Below are positions 44,254 to 51,853 of a DNA stretch of 64,000 nt, in pieces. The first letter of the stretch is position 1, and each line of letters opens with the position of its first letter. The DNA comes from Paenibacillus aquistagni (GTDB lineage Bacteria; Bacillota; Bacilli; Paenibacillales; Paenibacillaceae). The notes under the pieces were generated by a model that was not told the DNA's origin, searched no databases, and saw only the letters and a program-made list of their open reading frames with translations. The position numbers and the translations under genes were made by a program. Location: the NCBI RefSeq assembly GCF_900177815.1, contig NZ_FXAZ01000004.1, forward strand, positions 248,001-312,000. Direction: 5' to 3'.

Positions 44254-44263
44254 CTATGCTGTA

Positions 44264-44291
44264 AGCAACTAGCAACTAGCAACTAGCAACT
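44264..44291 (+). repeat. Four tandem AGCAACT heptamers in the spo0M leader
   Basis: Perfect copies at 44264, 44271, 44278 and 44285 lie about 10 bp downstream of the sigma-W -10 element and 40 bp before the start codon. Copy number could vary by slippage. Confidence 0.9.
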
Positions 44292-44332
44292 AGATCGTCA
44301 TATTTCCCATTCTAGCTCAGGAGGGTGTACGA

Positions 44333-45109
44333 ATGTCGATGTTCAATCGTTTATTAGCGAGTGTTGGAATTGGCAATGCGAAGGTGGATACACTGCTGGA
44401 GCATTCCCGGTATGCGCCTGGAGGCGAGGTCAGAGGCGTAGTTAAGATGCAAGGGGGACAAGTCTCACAGAAGGTGGACGGTATTCAGTTATCCCTATTA
44501 ACGCAGTACGTTAGAGAATCGAATGACAACCAGCGTTGGGAAACCTTTGAATTGTCTCATTATCGTATCAGCGATGCCTTCACGCTTCAGCCAAATGAAT
44601 CCAAAGAGTATCCATTCACCATTCAATTGCCTTATGCAACACCGTTAACCATTGGCCAGGCTCCTGTTTGGCTCAAAACGACGCTTGATATTGCAAGTGC
44701 AGTCGATCCAAATGACAATGATCGTCTAGAGATTATTCCGAATGTGGAGCAGAGCATCGTAATTGATGCCCTTAATCGCTTAGGCTTTCGACTTCGCAAG
44801 GCAGATTGCGAATATGCGCCGCGCATTGGAGGACATCATCCATTTGTTCAAGAGTTTGAATTTGTACCGACGAGCTACTTCCGTGGGGACCTTGATGAGC
44901 TGGAGGTTATCTTTATCCCAATTGATGGCCAATTAGAGCTGCTGCTGCAAATTGATCGCCGAGCCAGAGGCATAGGCGGATGGCTTACTGAAGCGATGGA
45001 TATGGATGAGACCTTTGTCCGCTATCGTCTGCCTCATGACGAGTGGCGCCGTCTTGGCGCTGAAGGAGTGTCGGCTGAGCTGGCCGAGCTGATTCGCCGA
45101 TATATATAA
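44333..45109 (+). CDS. spo0M: Sporulation-control protein Spo0M
   Basis: A 258-residue arrestin-like protein, the same length as B. subtilis Spo0M. It begins MSMFNRLLASVGIGNAKVDTLLEH and includes GGEVRGVVKMQGGQVSQKVDGI and FVPTSYFRGDLDELEVIF. Spo0M affects sporulation and cell division, probably as a scaffold near the septum. GGAGGGTG precedes ATG 44333. The sigma-W promoter links it to envelope stress. The gene ends at a terminator shared with the convergent gene. Confidence 0.9.
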   Translation: MSMFNRLLASVGIGNAKVDTLLEHSRYAPGGEVRGVVKMQGGQVSQKVDGIQLSLLTQYVRESNDNQRWETFELSHYRISDAFTLQPNESKEYPFTIQLPYATPLTIGQAPVWLKTTLDIASAVDPNDNDRLEIIPNVEQSIVIDALNRLGFRLRKADCEYAPRIGGHHPFVQEFEFVPTSYFRGDLDELEVIFIPIDGQLELLLQIDRRARGIGGWLTEAMDMDETFVRYRLPHDEWRRLGAEGVSAELAELIRRYI

Positions 45110-45113
45110 ATCA

Positions 45114-45161
45114 AACAGGGTGTGATCACGACGATATGTGCGTGACTACACCCTGTTGTTG
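45114..45161. terminator. Bidirectional terminator after spo0M
   Basis: AACAGGGTGT and ACACCCTGTT form a 10-bp stem, with an inner CACG/CGTG stem. T-rich tracts follow on both strands. Confidence 0.75.
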
Positions 45162-45200
45162 CTTCTTGCTCCATCTGCAGCCTAAGCTGCCAGCGGGATG

Positions 45201-45491
45201 TTATTTGTCGCCTCGATCCGTATGCTTGCGCGGTTCGGATGGATTGGATGAATCCTTGTTATCATCCGCTTTAGCAACGAGTCGAATATCCGTTTTCCCA
45301 TCATGGTGATTGTCAAAGAGATACTCTTTGAGTTCCCATTCTGAAGCCCCAAGCTGTGGGTCTGACGGGAAATGCTGCCCTCGGTGGAGAACTTCCTCGC
45401 GGCCCCATTCGTTGGCGTAGATTCCATCTACTTCAACACGATCATAGGACATTGGATTCATGTTGTTTTCATCATGGCGATCTCTTGGCAA
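45201..45491 (-). CDS. Hypothetical protein, 96 aa
   Basis: A small hydrophilic protein (VEVDGIYANEWGREEVLHRGQHFPSDPQLGASEWELKEYLFDN) with a Lys/Asp/Ser-rich disordered tail. TTG 45491 has GAAGGAG 8 nt upstream. Last gene of a possible MFS / TVP38 / hypothetical run on the minus strand. Family not recognised. Confidence 0.6.
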   Translation of the reverse strand: MPRDRHDENNMNPMSYDRVEVDGIYANEWGREEVLHRGQHFPSDPQLGASEWELKEYLFDNHHDGKTDIRLVAKADDNKDSSNPSEPRKHTDRGDK

Positions 45492-45588
45492 GTTGCTCGC
45501 TCCTTCCTCAAGTCACATGGCTTCCTTCATAACGTTCCCAAGGGAGGTGCAGGCTATGCTAAAGAGCTGTATCGAGAATCGCCCAGTA

Positions 45589-46212
45589 CTAAGTGGAATG
45601 ATGGTATCGGGCTTCAAGCTTCTTGCCGCCGATCCATAGCAGGCCAAATACACCAACCGCCAGCACGATGCGCCATGGTTCATGAATGAATCCCTGCCAG
45701 TCGTGGCCGATAAAGGCCATCATGAAGATCATAATGGACTTGCCGCACAGCACTGCAATCATAAAGGTAGCAAACGACACAGTGCTCAATCCGGCGATGA
45801 TATTAATAAGGAAGGATGGCGTAAAAGGAAAACATAATAGCAAAAAGATAGGTGTAAATCCTTTTCGTTCAATCCAATGAAAGAGCTTGGAGGAGCTTGG
45901 GAGCTTGCGCTGAATCCAAGCACTGAATCTGGTGCGGAACAGTCGGGCCATCCAAAACACACAAAATGCTCCCACACAGCAGCCAATCCATGAATATAAG
46001 AAGCCGAGCCATAGGCCGTATGCCGCCGCATTTGCCATTACGAATACCACTAGCGGCAGAAAGGGCATAAACGCTTCTATAAACGGGAGAAGAATCCCTG
46101 GCAGCGGTCCAAGCGCTGAATATTTCATCAGCAGAGCTTGAACCTGATCCATATCCAAATTTTTTAATGTCGTTGATACGTGGTGGAACCATTCCCACAT
46201 GCTATGTTTCAT
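45589..46212 (-). CDS. TVP38/TMEM64 (DedA-superfamily) membrane protein
   Basis: A 207-residue protein with about five helices. SNARE-associated/VTT features are seen in LLPFIEAFMPFLPLVVFVMANAAAYG, WIGCCVGAFCVFWMARLFRTRF and FLLLCFPFTPSFLINIIAGLSTVSF. VTT proteins include lipid scramblases and flippases for undecaprenyl phosphate or phospholipids. GGGAGAGG is very close to ATG 46212, and the start may be imprecise. It begins 36 bp after the MFS gene on the same strand. Confidence 0.8.
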   Translation of the reverse strand: MKHSMWEWFHHVSTTLKNLDMDQVQALLMKYSALGPLPGILLPFIEAFMPFLPLVVFVMANAAAYGLWLGFLYSWIGCCVGAFCVFWMARLFRTRFSAWIQRKLPSSSKLFHWIERKGFTPIFLLLCFPFTPSFLINIIAGLSTVSFATFMIAVLCGKSIMIFMMAFIGHDWQGFIHEPWRIVLAVGVFGLLWIGGKKLEARYHHST

Positions 46213-46248
46213 CCTCTCCCAGCTGATTCTTACATTATGTGCAGCCCA

Positions 46249-47421
46249 TCAGTGTTCAGCGAACCAACGGGATGGGAACAATAAGTAAATCAATGCTATT
46301 ATCGCAAACAACGCGGCACTAATCCAGACTACAGCAGCAATGGATATGTAATCGGCAATAAGGCCGCCGATAACAGGCCCTACGAGCACACCAATGCCTT
46401 CTACCGTCGATAATAGACTCCATCCCAGTCCTTTTTGCGAAGGGGGGACATATAAAGCAAGCAGCGCATTCCAAGCAGGAAGCACCGCTGAATAAGACAG
46501 CCCAAGAATAATGGCGATTCCGTAAGCCATGCCAGTCGAAGGCTTGAAGGACAAGGAGGCGAGCATAACGGCAAAGATCGCAAACCCAATAAATAAAAAC
46601 GGCTTTCGACCCGTTCGGTCCGACCATTTGCCCATTGGCATTAATCCAAGCACTGTGCATCCTCCACCTAACAGGAGAAGAATCGAATACTGAGTCGCAT
46701 TAAGGCTCAAATACTCCTTTGCAAAGCTTGGCAGCACAGGAACGAGCATGCTTGCCGCCAATGTCTGAATGACCATTCCCGGAAGAAGGGGCTTCATGGC
46801 GATGAGCCGTGCCTTCAAAGCTTCCCATTGCTTGCGAAAAGGGACGGGTAGAGCTCCAGTCTGACGGGCATCCGGCGCGAAGAAGCTGATGAGCCAAGCG
46901 GCAGAGGATAACGACACAAGCAGAATGTAGCCCCAAGACGGCTTAGAATCTAAGATCAGATTCAGTACAACAGGGCCTGAGCCCATGCCGACCAGCCAGA
47001 TCATATACAAATATCCCATCTGCGCAGCACGCTGATCTTCTTTCACCTTCGTTAAGCACACGATCCATACCGGGGAAATGCCTACACCATAAAGCGCTGC
47101 AGCAAAGATAAACAGCCAAGGATGATATCCCCACGTGAACAAGACAACTCCAATAAGGGATATCAACAGACCGATATTGATAATCCAGCGCGCCGACCAG
47201 CGGTCGAGCAAATACCCGATAAAGGTCTTGAGGATCGTATCGGTTAAATAATGAGCAGTAATCGCTGTACCGATTATCGTAAGCTGCAGCATTAATTCAT
47301 TTTTGCCGAAAATAGGTATAAAGCTAACGAGAACTGCCCCTCTGACGAATTCAACCAGAAACAAGATTACGGAAAGCAGGATAATCTCAGGTCCTAGACC
47401 CAAAAAACGTATTCCTTTCAC
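46249..47421 (-). CDS. Major facilitator superfamily transporter
   Basis: A 390-residue protein with 12 predicted helices. The MFS loop motifs are GYLLDRWSARWIINIG between TM2 and TM3 and GKWSDRTGRKPFLFIG between TM8 and TM9. It looks like a drug or metabolite efflux permease; the substrate is unknown. GTG 47421 is preferred over GTG 47430 because AAGGAG lies 8 nt before it and overlaps the other. Upstream lies a pair of inverted 10-bp boxes that may be operators. Confidence 0.83.
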   Translation of the reverse strand: MKGIRFLGLGPEIILLSVILFLVEFVRGAVLVSFIPIFGKNELMLQLTIIGTAITAHYLTDTILKTFIGYLLDRWSARWIINIGLLISLIGVVLFTWGYHPWLFIFAAALYGVGISPVWIVCLTKVKEDQRAAQMGYLYMIWLVGMGSGPVVLNLILDSKPSWGYILLVSLSSAAWLISFFAPDARQTGALPVPFRKQWEALKARLIAMKPLLPGMVIQTLAASMLVPVLPSFAKEYLSLNATQYSILLLLGGGCTVLGLMPMGKWSDRTGRKPFLFIGFAIFAVMLASLSFKPSTGMAYGIAIILGLSYSAVLPAWNALLALYVPPSQKGLGWSLLSTVEGIGVLVGPVIGGLIADYISIAAVVWISAALFAIIALIYLLFPSRWFAEH

Positions 47422-47448
47422 CTTAGACACTCCTTCAATGTATCACCG

Positions 47449-47520
47449 AACATTTGGTTTAAGCGGCATGATATTTGTATAGCGAAATAACACCCTATAT
47501 CACATTGTTTACCAAATGTT
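47449..47520 (-). promoter_or_regulatory. Inverted pair of AACATTTGGT boxes upstream of the MFS gene
   Basis: AACATTTGGT (47449-47458) and its exact complement ACCAAATGTT (47511-47520) lie 52 bp apart, both within the MFS promoter region. A weak promoter TTGGTA-n17-TGTTAT on the minus strand overlaps the distal box. Two half-operators at this distance suggest cooperative or looping repression. No regulator gene is adjacent. Confidence 0.45.
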
Positions 47521-47664
47521 ATAACCCAAGACGGTACAAGGTATGAAATGATAAGGATAGATAGACTGGGCGCTTCTGTGTAAAAGGCAAGGCGTTCCAA
47601 TCGATTTATTCAGCCCCCTGAACCGCAGAATCTTACGTTTGAACGTCATCTGCTGACATTTTTC

Positions 47665-48789
47665 TTAAGTGGTTAGACGTTCCATTACTGAGGTTTCCTT
47701 CATTAAAAGTGACTCTCCCTGTGTTTTTCTAGCTTGAAGGGAAGCGGGAATAAGGATTTGCTCAAAATATTGTCTCGGATGTCTCCACCTGCGCACCTTT
47801 GGATCGGAAGCCATGGCAATCGTCATCCGAAGCGCAGGAATCGAGCATATGATCTGACCGCCATGCCCTAGCGCATAGGAGCAAGATTGACTCAGGAGAA
47901 GATCGTTCCACCGCTGATATCCGTAAGTACCGAATCCCGGACAGCCATCGGTGTGGTCAGCCATTGATTCAGAGGCCCATGAATAGGGTAATATCTGTGT
48001 ATCGGCCATCGTCTGCCTTCTGGTCATTGCTGCATGAGATTCGGACAAGACGGGTGAAGACAAAGGATTTGTTGTCATAGGCCAAGAGCCTTGATGAGTC
48101 ATCACCTCACCGAATTTTAACATATCTCGTCCTGTGAGCATAAGCCCGATATGTCCAGCAGTATCACCGTCAGGAGATCGAAGCCACTCAAATCGATGAA
48201 TTTGGAGCGGGTCGAAAAAAAGATACCTGGCTGCGTATTCATCGGCAGTGCGTCCGGTGCAGCGAGTCATCAGCATGGACAAGAGGTGGGAATCGATGCT
48301 GCGGTATTGAAATTGTCCCAGCTTGTCCGCTTGTATAGGAAGCCTCAATGCAAAGCGAGCCCAGCTTGGGCTGCGATGAAAGGCATGAATATAACGTTCG
48401 CCGAGCTTCGGGCCCGTTGTCCAGTGAAAGCCAGAAGTCATCGTCAGCAGGTGATAAGGCGTGAGCCCATGCCATAACGTATCATTCGCGCGGCTTCTAG
48501 GCAAAATATCCTTGAAGCACGCAAAAATGGCTGTTGAAGGCGGAAGGATCTCTTGTCTGTCCAGCATAATCCCATATAGCGCGCCAATAAAGCTCTTTGT
48601 GGCTGAACGAAGGTCATGCAGGGATTGCTCGTTGCAGCCGTTAGCATAATGCTCGATAAGAAGCTCGCCGTCACAGGATAGAAGGAGACATCTTAGTTTT
48701 GGAAACCATATTTGAAGCTGTTGGATCGCGGAATTCAAGCTCTCGACTTTATGTTTGGAAGAGGATGATTTCATTTGCTGACTAGACAT
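47665..48789 (-). CDS. Serine hydrolase, beta-lactamase/penicillin-binding fold
   Basis: A 374-residue class C-type hydrolase: SATKSF gives the Ser-x-x-Lys nucleophile, YRSIDSHLL the Tyr-x-Ser/Asn element, and YALGHGGQ the late HGG box that replaces KTG. No signal peptide is seen (MSSQQMKSSSSKHK), so it is probably cytoplasmic, like esterase-type members. It likely hydrolyses esters or amides rather than acting as a true beta-lactamase. ATG 48789 follows AAGGAGG. Confidence 0.83.
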   Translation of the reverse strand: MSSQQMKSSSSKHKVESLNSAIQQLQIWFPKLRCLLLSCDGELLIEHYANGCNEQSLHDLRSATKSFIGALYGIMLDRQEILPPSTAIFACFKDILPRSRANDTLWHGLTPYHLLTMTSGFHWTTGPKLGERYIHAFHRSPSWARFALRLPIQADKLGQFQYRSIDSHLLSMLMTRCTGRTADEYAARYLFFDPLQIHRFEWLRSPDGDTAGHIGLMLTGRDMLKFGEVMTHQGSWPMTTNPLSSPVLSESHAAMTRRQTMADTQILPYSWASESMADHTDGCPGFGTYGYQRWNDLLLSQSCSYALGHGGQIICSIPALRMTIAMASDPKVRRWRHPRQYFEQILIPASLQARKTQGESLLMKETSVMERLTT

Positions 48790-48915
48790 GGTCGTTTCCT
48801 CCTTTTCATACATTTGTATAGAGTCAAGGGATGTTTGGAAGCACCTGTCGTTGTGTATTATGCCCAGCAGAGAAAGGTATCAGCGAATGGTGTGTTTTTC
48901 TAACGGAACTGAATA

Positions 48916-48924
48916 TGCTATAAT
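48916..48924 (+). promoter_or_regulatory. Extended -10 promoter of the 62-aa protein gene
   Basis: TGCTATAAT is a perfect extended -10 element (TG-n-TATAAT). No good -35 is present, as expected for this promoter type. Confidence 0.6.
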
Positions 48925-49018
48925 AGGGACTATTAGGTCGAAATTCCAGCATGATAAGCGAAGTCCGTTAGTTCTCCGTTGCGGAGCATGATCTACAACG
49001 CTTTGGGAGGGAATTTTC

Positions 49019-49207
49019 ATGGCAACTAAAGGTCACAACGAAGTGAAAGAAAGCTTGTTGGAGATGACGCGTATTTTCCGACCGAAGAATCCTCGGAAGT
49101 TCGTGAAGGAATACATCCGAAAGTATCGGATTACGGGAGGCTATGAAGACGAACTTACCCATCTTGTTGAGGTAGAGCTCGGAAAGATTGATTCAAGTGT
49201 GTCATAA
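49019..49207 (+). CDS. Small basic protein, 62 aa, unknown function
   Basis: A 62-residue helical protein (EVKESLLEMTRIFRPKNPRKFVKEYIRKYRITGGYEDELTHLVEVELGKI). GGGAGGG lies 7 nt before ATG 49019, a strong extended -10 promoter lies about 95 bp upstream, and a terminator follows, so it is very likely a real monocistronic gene. It has a basic middle and an acidic end; I cannot assign a function. Confidence 0.72.
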   Translation: MATKGHNEVKESLLEMTRIFRPKNPRKFVKEYIRKYRITGGYEDELTHLVEVELGKIDSSVS

Positions 49208-49297
49208 AAATTAGAGATGAACAAGAAAGATTTGTTAACATAATGGAACTCACTATATATTTTGAGGTAAGGCATGACAAAGAAATTGCCTATAACC

Positions 49298-49346
49298 GGG
49301 TTGTTTGACCAAGCATCGAGCGTGCATGGATCAAACAACCCTTTTC
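49298..49346 (+). terminator. Terminator of the 62-aa protein gene
   Basis: GGGTTGTTTGA and TCAAACAACCC form an 11-bp perfect stem, followed by TTTTCTATTTTT. Confidence 0.85.
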
Positions 49347-49416
49347 TATTTTTACAGCGTGTTAAATATATATGAAGGAAGAGACATGGAGCTGCTGCTG
49401 ATTGCCGCCGAATAGA

Positions 49417-50211
49417 CTACCTCATGGTGTTGCGGACGAGCCGATGAATCTGATTGCGATATCCCGTAAGGGAGGTTGCAGGATAGACCTTCATCGCGTA
49501 AGCACTAATCTGATTAAAAAAATCGGCATTTGCACTAATGTAGACGTCATGAAGCTGGGGGAGCTTCTCGCGTACTGTGATGGCAACGGTCTGCTTGAAT
49601 TCATGGGAGAGCTCTTTGCTGCTGTTCACGGAACGAAGCGAGCTGTTCTTATCGATGACATTGGGAGCGGCAAATGGGGTGCGAGTTACTTTGGCTGCAC
49701 CAGCAGGATATCTGTAGCCTACACCTTGCTGTTCTCTTGTCTGTGTTCCGCCGCTAGCCTTCATGCCCAGTCCGCCTCCATTAAGTGCGAGTGCAACGTA
49801 GGCATTGCCGTCCATTACAATCACATAAGCTAATCCTACCCCATCCAGCTTGGCCAGCTCTGCTGCTGCCTCGCGGTCTAGACGGACAAGTCGGGAATTG
49901 GCTTTGCTTCTTGTTGGAAAGTCAGATTCAGAAAGAGCGGTAGTCCGCGGGGCATAGGGATAAGCGTCCTTATCAAGCACACCAGGATCTTGATAAGCTC
50001 TAGGACCTACTAAGCGAGGATCGTCTGTACGCTGATCCCCATAGCTTTTGATCGGTGTGCTGGAATACTGCTGACCTTGCTTAGAAGAATAAGAGGAGCA
50101 GCCAGAGCATAGTATCGCAGCAATGGCAATGAATGTGACGATCCTGTGAACGTTTGGCTTGAAATGGAAAGGGAAAAAACTTATCAAAGGGGATTTAGGA
50201 TTGGATTTCAT
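49417..50211 (-). CDS. YhcN/YlaJ family sporulation lipoprotein
   Basis: A 264-residue protein with a signal segment around residues 20-37 and lipobox CSGCSS. A disordered stretch follows, then the YhcN/YlaJ domain (VRLDREAAAELAKLDGVGLAYVIVMDGNAYVALALNGG ... VAITVREKLPQLHDVYISANADFFNQISAYA). B. subtilis relatives are spore membrane lipoproteins made in the forespore and needed for normal germination. AAAGGAG precedes ATG 50211. Confidence 0.85.
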   Translation of the reverse strand: MKSNPKSPLISFFPFHFKPNVHRIVTFIAIAAILCSGCSSYSSKQGQQYSSTPIKSYGDQRTDDPRLVGPRAYQDPGVLDKDAYPYAPRTTALSESDFPTRSKANSRLVRLDREAAAELAKLDGVGLAYVIVMDGNAYVALALNGGGLGMKASGGTQTREQQGVGYRYPAGAAKVTRTPFAAPNVIDKNSSLRSVNSSKELSHEFKQTVAITVREKLPQLHDVYISANADFFNQISAYAMKVYPATSLTGYRNQIHRLVRNTMR

Positions 50212-50354
50212 AAGACATCTCCTTTCATTTAGTTGTATCGTTTCGAAAAAAGACGAAAACTATACAGGATATGGAATTTATTGATAGGTGAATAGATACC
50301 AAAAGACAGCTGTAGTCATGTTTCGACATACGCATTGGTGCCAAAAACACATTA

Positions 50355-50383
50355 TTGAAAACGTTTACAATCCTTGATATTAT
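50355..50383 (+). promoter_or_regulatory. Upstream sigma-A promoter of the cta operon
   Basis: TTGAAA (50355-50360), 17-bp spacer, TATTAT (50378-50383). It is overlapped by a cre box. The 50212-50734 gap holds this promoter, a second one at 50431 and a leader of about 270 nt, but no gene. TTTGTGAAC at 50409-50417 resembles a ResD half-site. Confidence 0.7.
50356..50369 (+). promoter_or_regulatory. Catabolite-responsive element (CcpA cre)
   Basis: TGAAAACGTTTACA fits the cre pattern TGWNANCGNTNWCA at every defined position. It covers the -35 and the start of the spacer of the upstream promoter, a position where CcpA blocks RNA polymerase. B. subtilis cta genes are likewise under catabolite repression. 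Confidence 0.75.
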
Positions 50384-50430
50384 GCGGAATTATCGCAAAA
50401 TTGAACACTTTGTGAACTCGACGGTAAACA

Positions 50431-50459
50431 TTGACAAATAAAAATATGGAAATTATATT
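50431..50459 (+). promoter_or_regulatory. Second sigma-A promoter of the cta operon
   Basis: TTGACA (50431-50436), 17-bp spacer, TATATT (50454-50459). Close to consensus and outside the cre box, so it may escape CcpA. Confidence 0.75.
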
Positions 50460-50734
50460 TAGGTGAGTGATTGTGTTCATTGACAGGATTGTGACATCCG
50501 TGCGTGAACCAAAGCTTTCCCTTTAACTGAATGTGCTGGGTCTATCAACGATTTTTTACATCAGAAGAATGCTGATTCCGCTATTTCAGCACCCTCTGAG
50601 ACAACCAGAGCTATCCTCATTATTCCTCTCCATCCAAGAATCAATCATCAGAGTGTCTTGCGAGTGTTATGAAGGGTTTGGTATGGGTATGTGATGCCAT
50701 AATCTTACGAAAACGTAAAAAGTGGGGTTGATCA

Positions 50735-51814
50735 ATGATGAAACGGTGGCATGCTGCGAAACGACTCCTTCCGCTGTTCGCTGGACTTGTCCTGCTCCTG
50801 AGTGCCTGCGGCCGCGAAGATTTATCCGCAATTAACCCGCAAGGACCTGTTGCTGAGAAGCAATATGGGCTTATGACCTTGTCCATTTCCATTATGACGC
50901 TGGTCGTTGTGGTTGTGTTCGCGATCTCGTTCTATGTCATCATCCGCTACCGTCGCAAGCCGGGGCAGAATGATATTCCGAAGCAAGTCGAGGGCAATCA
51001 TAAGCTAGAGATTATTTGGACGGTTATTCCTATCGTGCTCCTCCTTATTTTGGCTGTTCCAACCGCAAAGTATGTATTCGCTTTCGCAGAGGACTACAGT
51101 AAAGATGAGAATGCAATCAAAGTGAATGTGACCTCTCATCAATACTGGTGGGAATTCGAGTATCCTGAATACGGCATTAGAACCGCTCAAGATCTCATTA
51201 TTCCAACAAATAAGAAAATTGCGATTAATCTGAGAACGCAAGACGTGCTTCACTCCTTCTGGGTGCCTTCCTTAGCAGGAAAGATGGATACGAATACAGA
51301 GGGCAACTTGAACAAGATGTACATAGAAGCGACCAAGGAAAATGTGTACCGAGGCAAGTGTGCCGAGCTGTGTGGTCCTTCTCATGCTTACATGGACTTC
51401 AAGGTTAAGGCTGTGAACGAAGATACGTTCAAGGCTTGGGTGAATGAGATGAATGCTGAGCCGAAGGCATGGACGGGGGACCCTGCCGCTTATGACAAGT
51501 TCAAGACGAGCTGCTTGTCTTGCCATGCGCTCGATAATAGCCAAAGCTTAGGACCGAATCTCAAGGGACTTGGGAGCCGTGAATCGATCGCAGGCATCAT
51601 GTTGAATCGTGACAATGTGAGCGAGCCGATCAATCAGGATCTCATGGAGCAGCATCTGCGTGAATGGATTGTTGATCCTGAGAGAGTGAAGCCAGGCAAT
51701 GCGATGACGAACGGAATGACTGGCGTGGAGTTCACGGATGAAGAGCTTGATCAGATCGTCGACTACTTGTCGAATTACAAGCTCGATTCTTTGAAAGAGA
51801 TCAATAAGCAATAA
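50735..51814 (+). CDS. ctaC: Cytochrome c oxidase subunit II with fused cytochrome c (caa3 type)
   Basis: A 359-residue lipoprotein with signal and lipobox LLSACG, then two helices (about 45-70, 90-115). The periplasmic-side cupredoxin domain has the CuA ligands CAELCGPSHAYM and the upstream His in LHSFWVP. A C-terminal haem c domain follows, with CLSCH and an axial Met in NAMTNGMTG. It accepts electrons for the aa3 core. GGGGTTG precedes ATG 50735. First gene of the oxidase operon. Confidence 0.95.
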   Translation: MMKRWHAAKRLLPLFAGLVLLLSACGREDLSAINPQGPVAEKQYGLMTLSISIMTLVVVVVFAISFYVIIRYRRKPGQNDIPKQVEGNHKLEIIWTVIPIVLLLILAVPTAKYVFAFAEDYSKDENAIKVNVTSHQYWWEFEYPEYGIRTAQDLIIPTNKKIAINLRTQDVLHSFWVPSLAGKMDTNTEGNLNKMYIEATKENVYRGKCAELCGPSHAYMDFKVKAVNEDTFKAWVNEMNAEPKAWTGDPAAYDKFKTSCLSCHALDNSQSLGPNLKGLGSRESIAGIMLNRDNVSEPINQDLMEQHLREWIVDPERVKPGNAMTNGMTGVEFTDEELDQIVDYLSNYKLDSLKEINKQ

Positions 51815-51853
51815 TGAAAATGCGTCAAGCATCTTCTAGGGGGGGTTACGACC

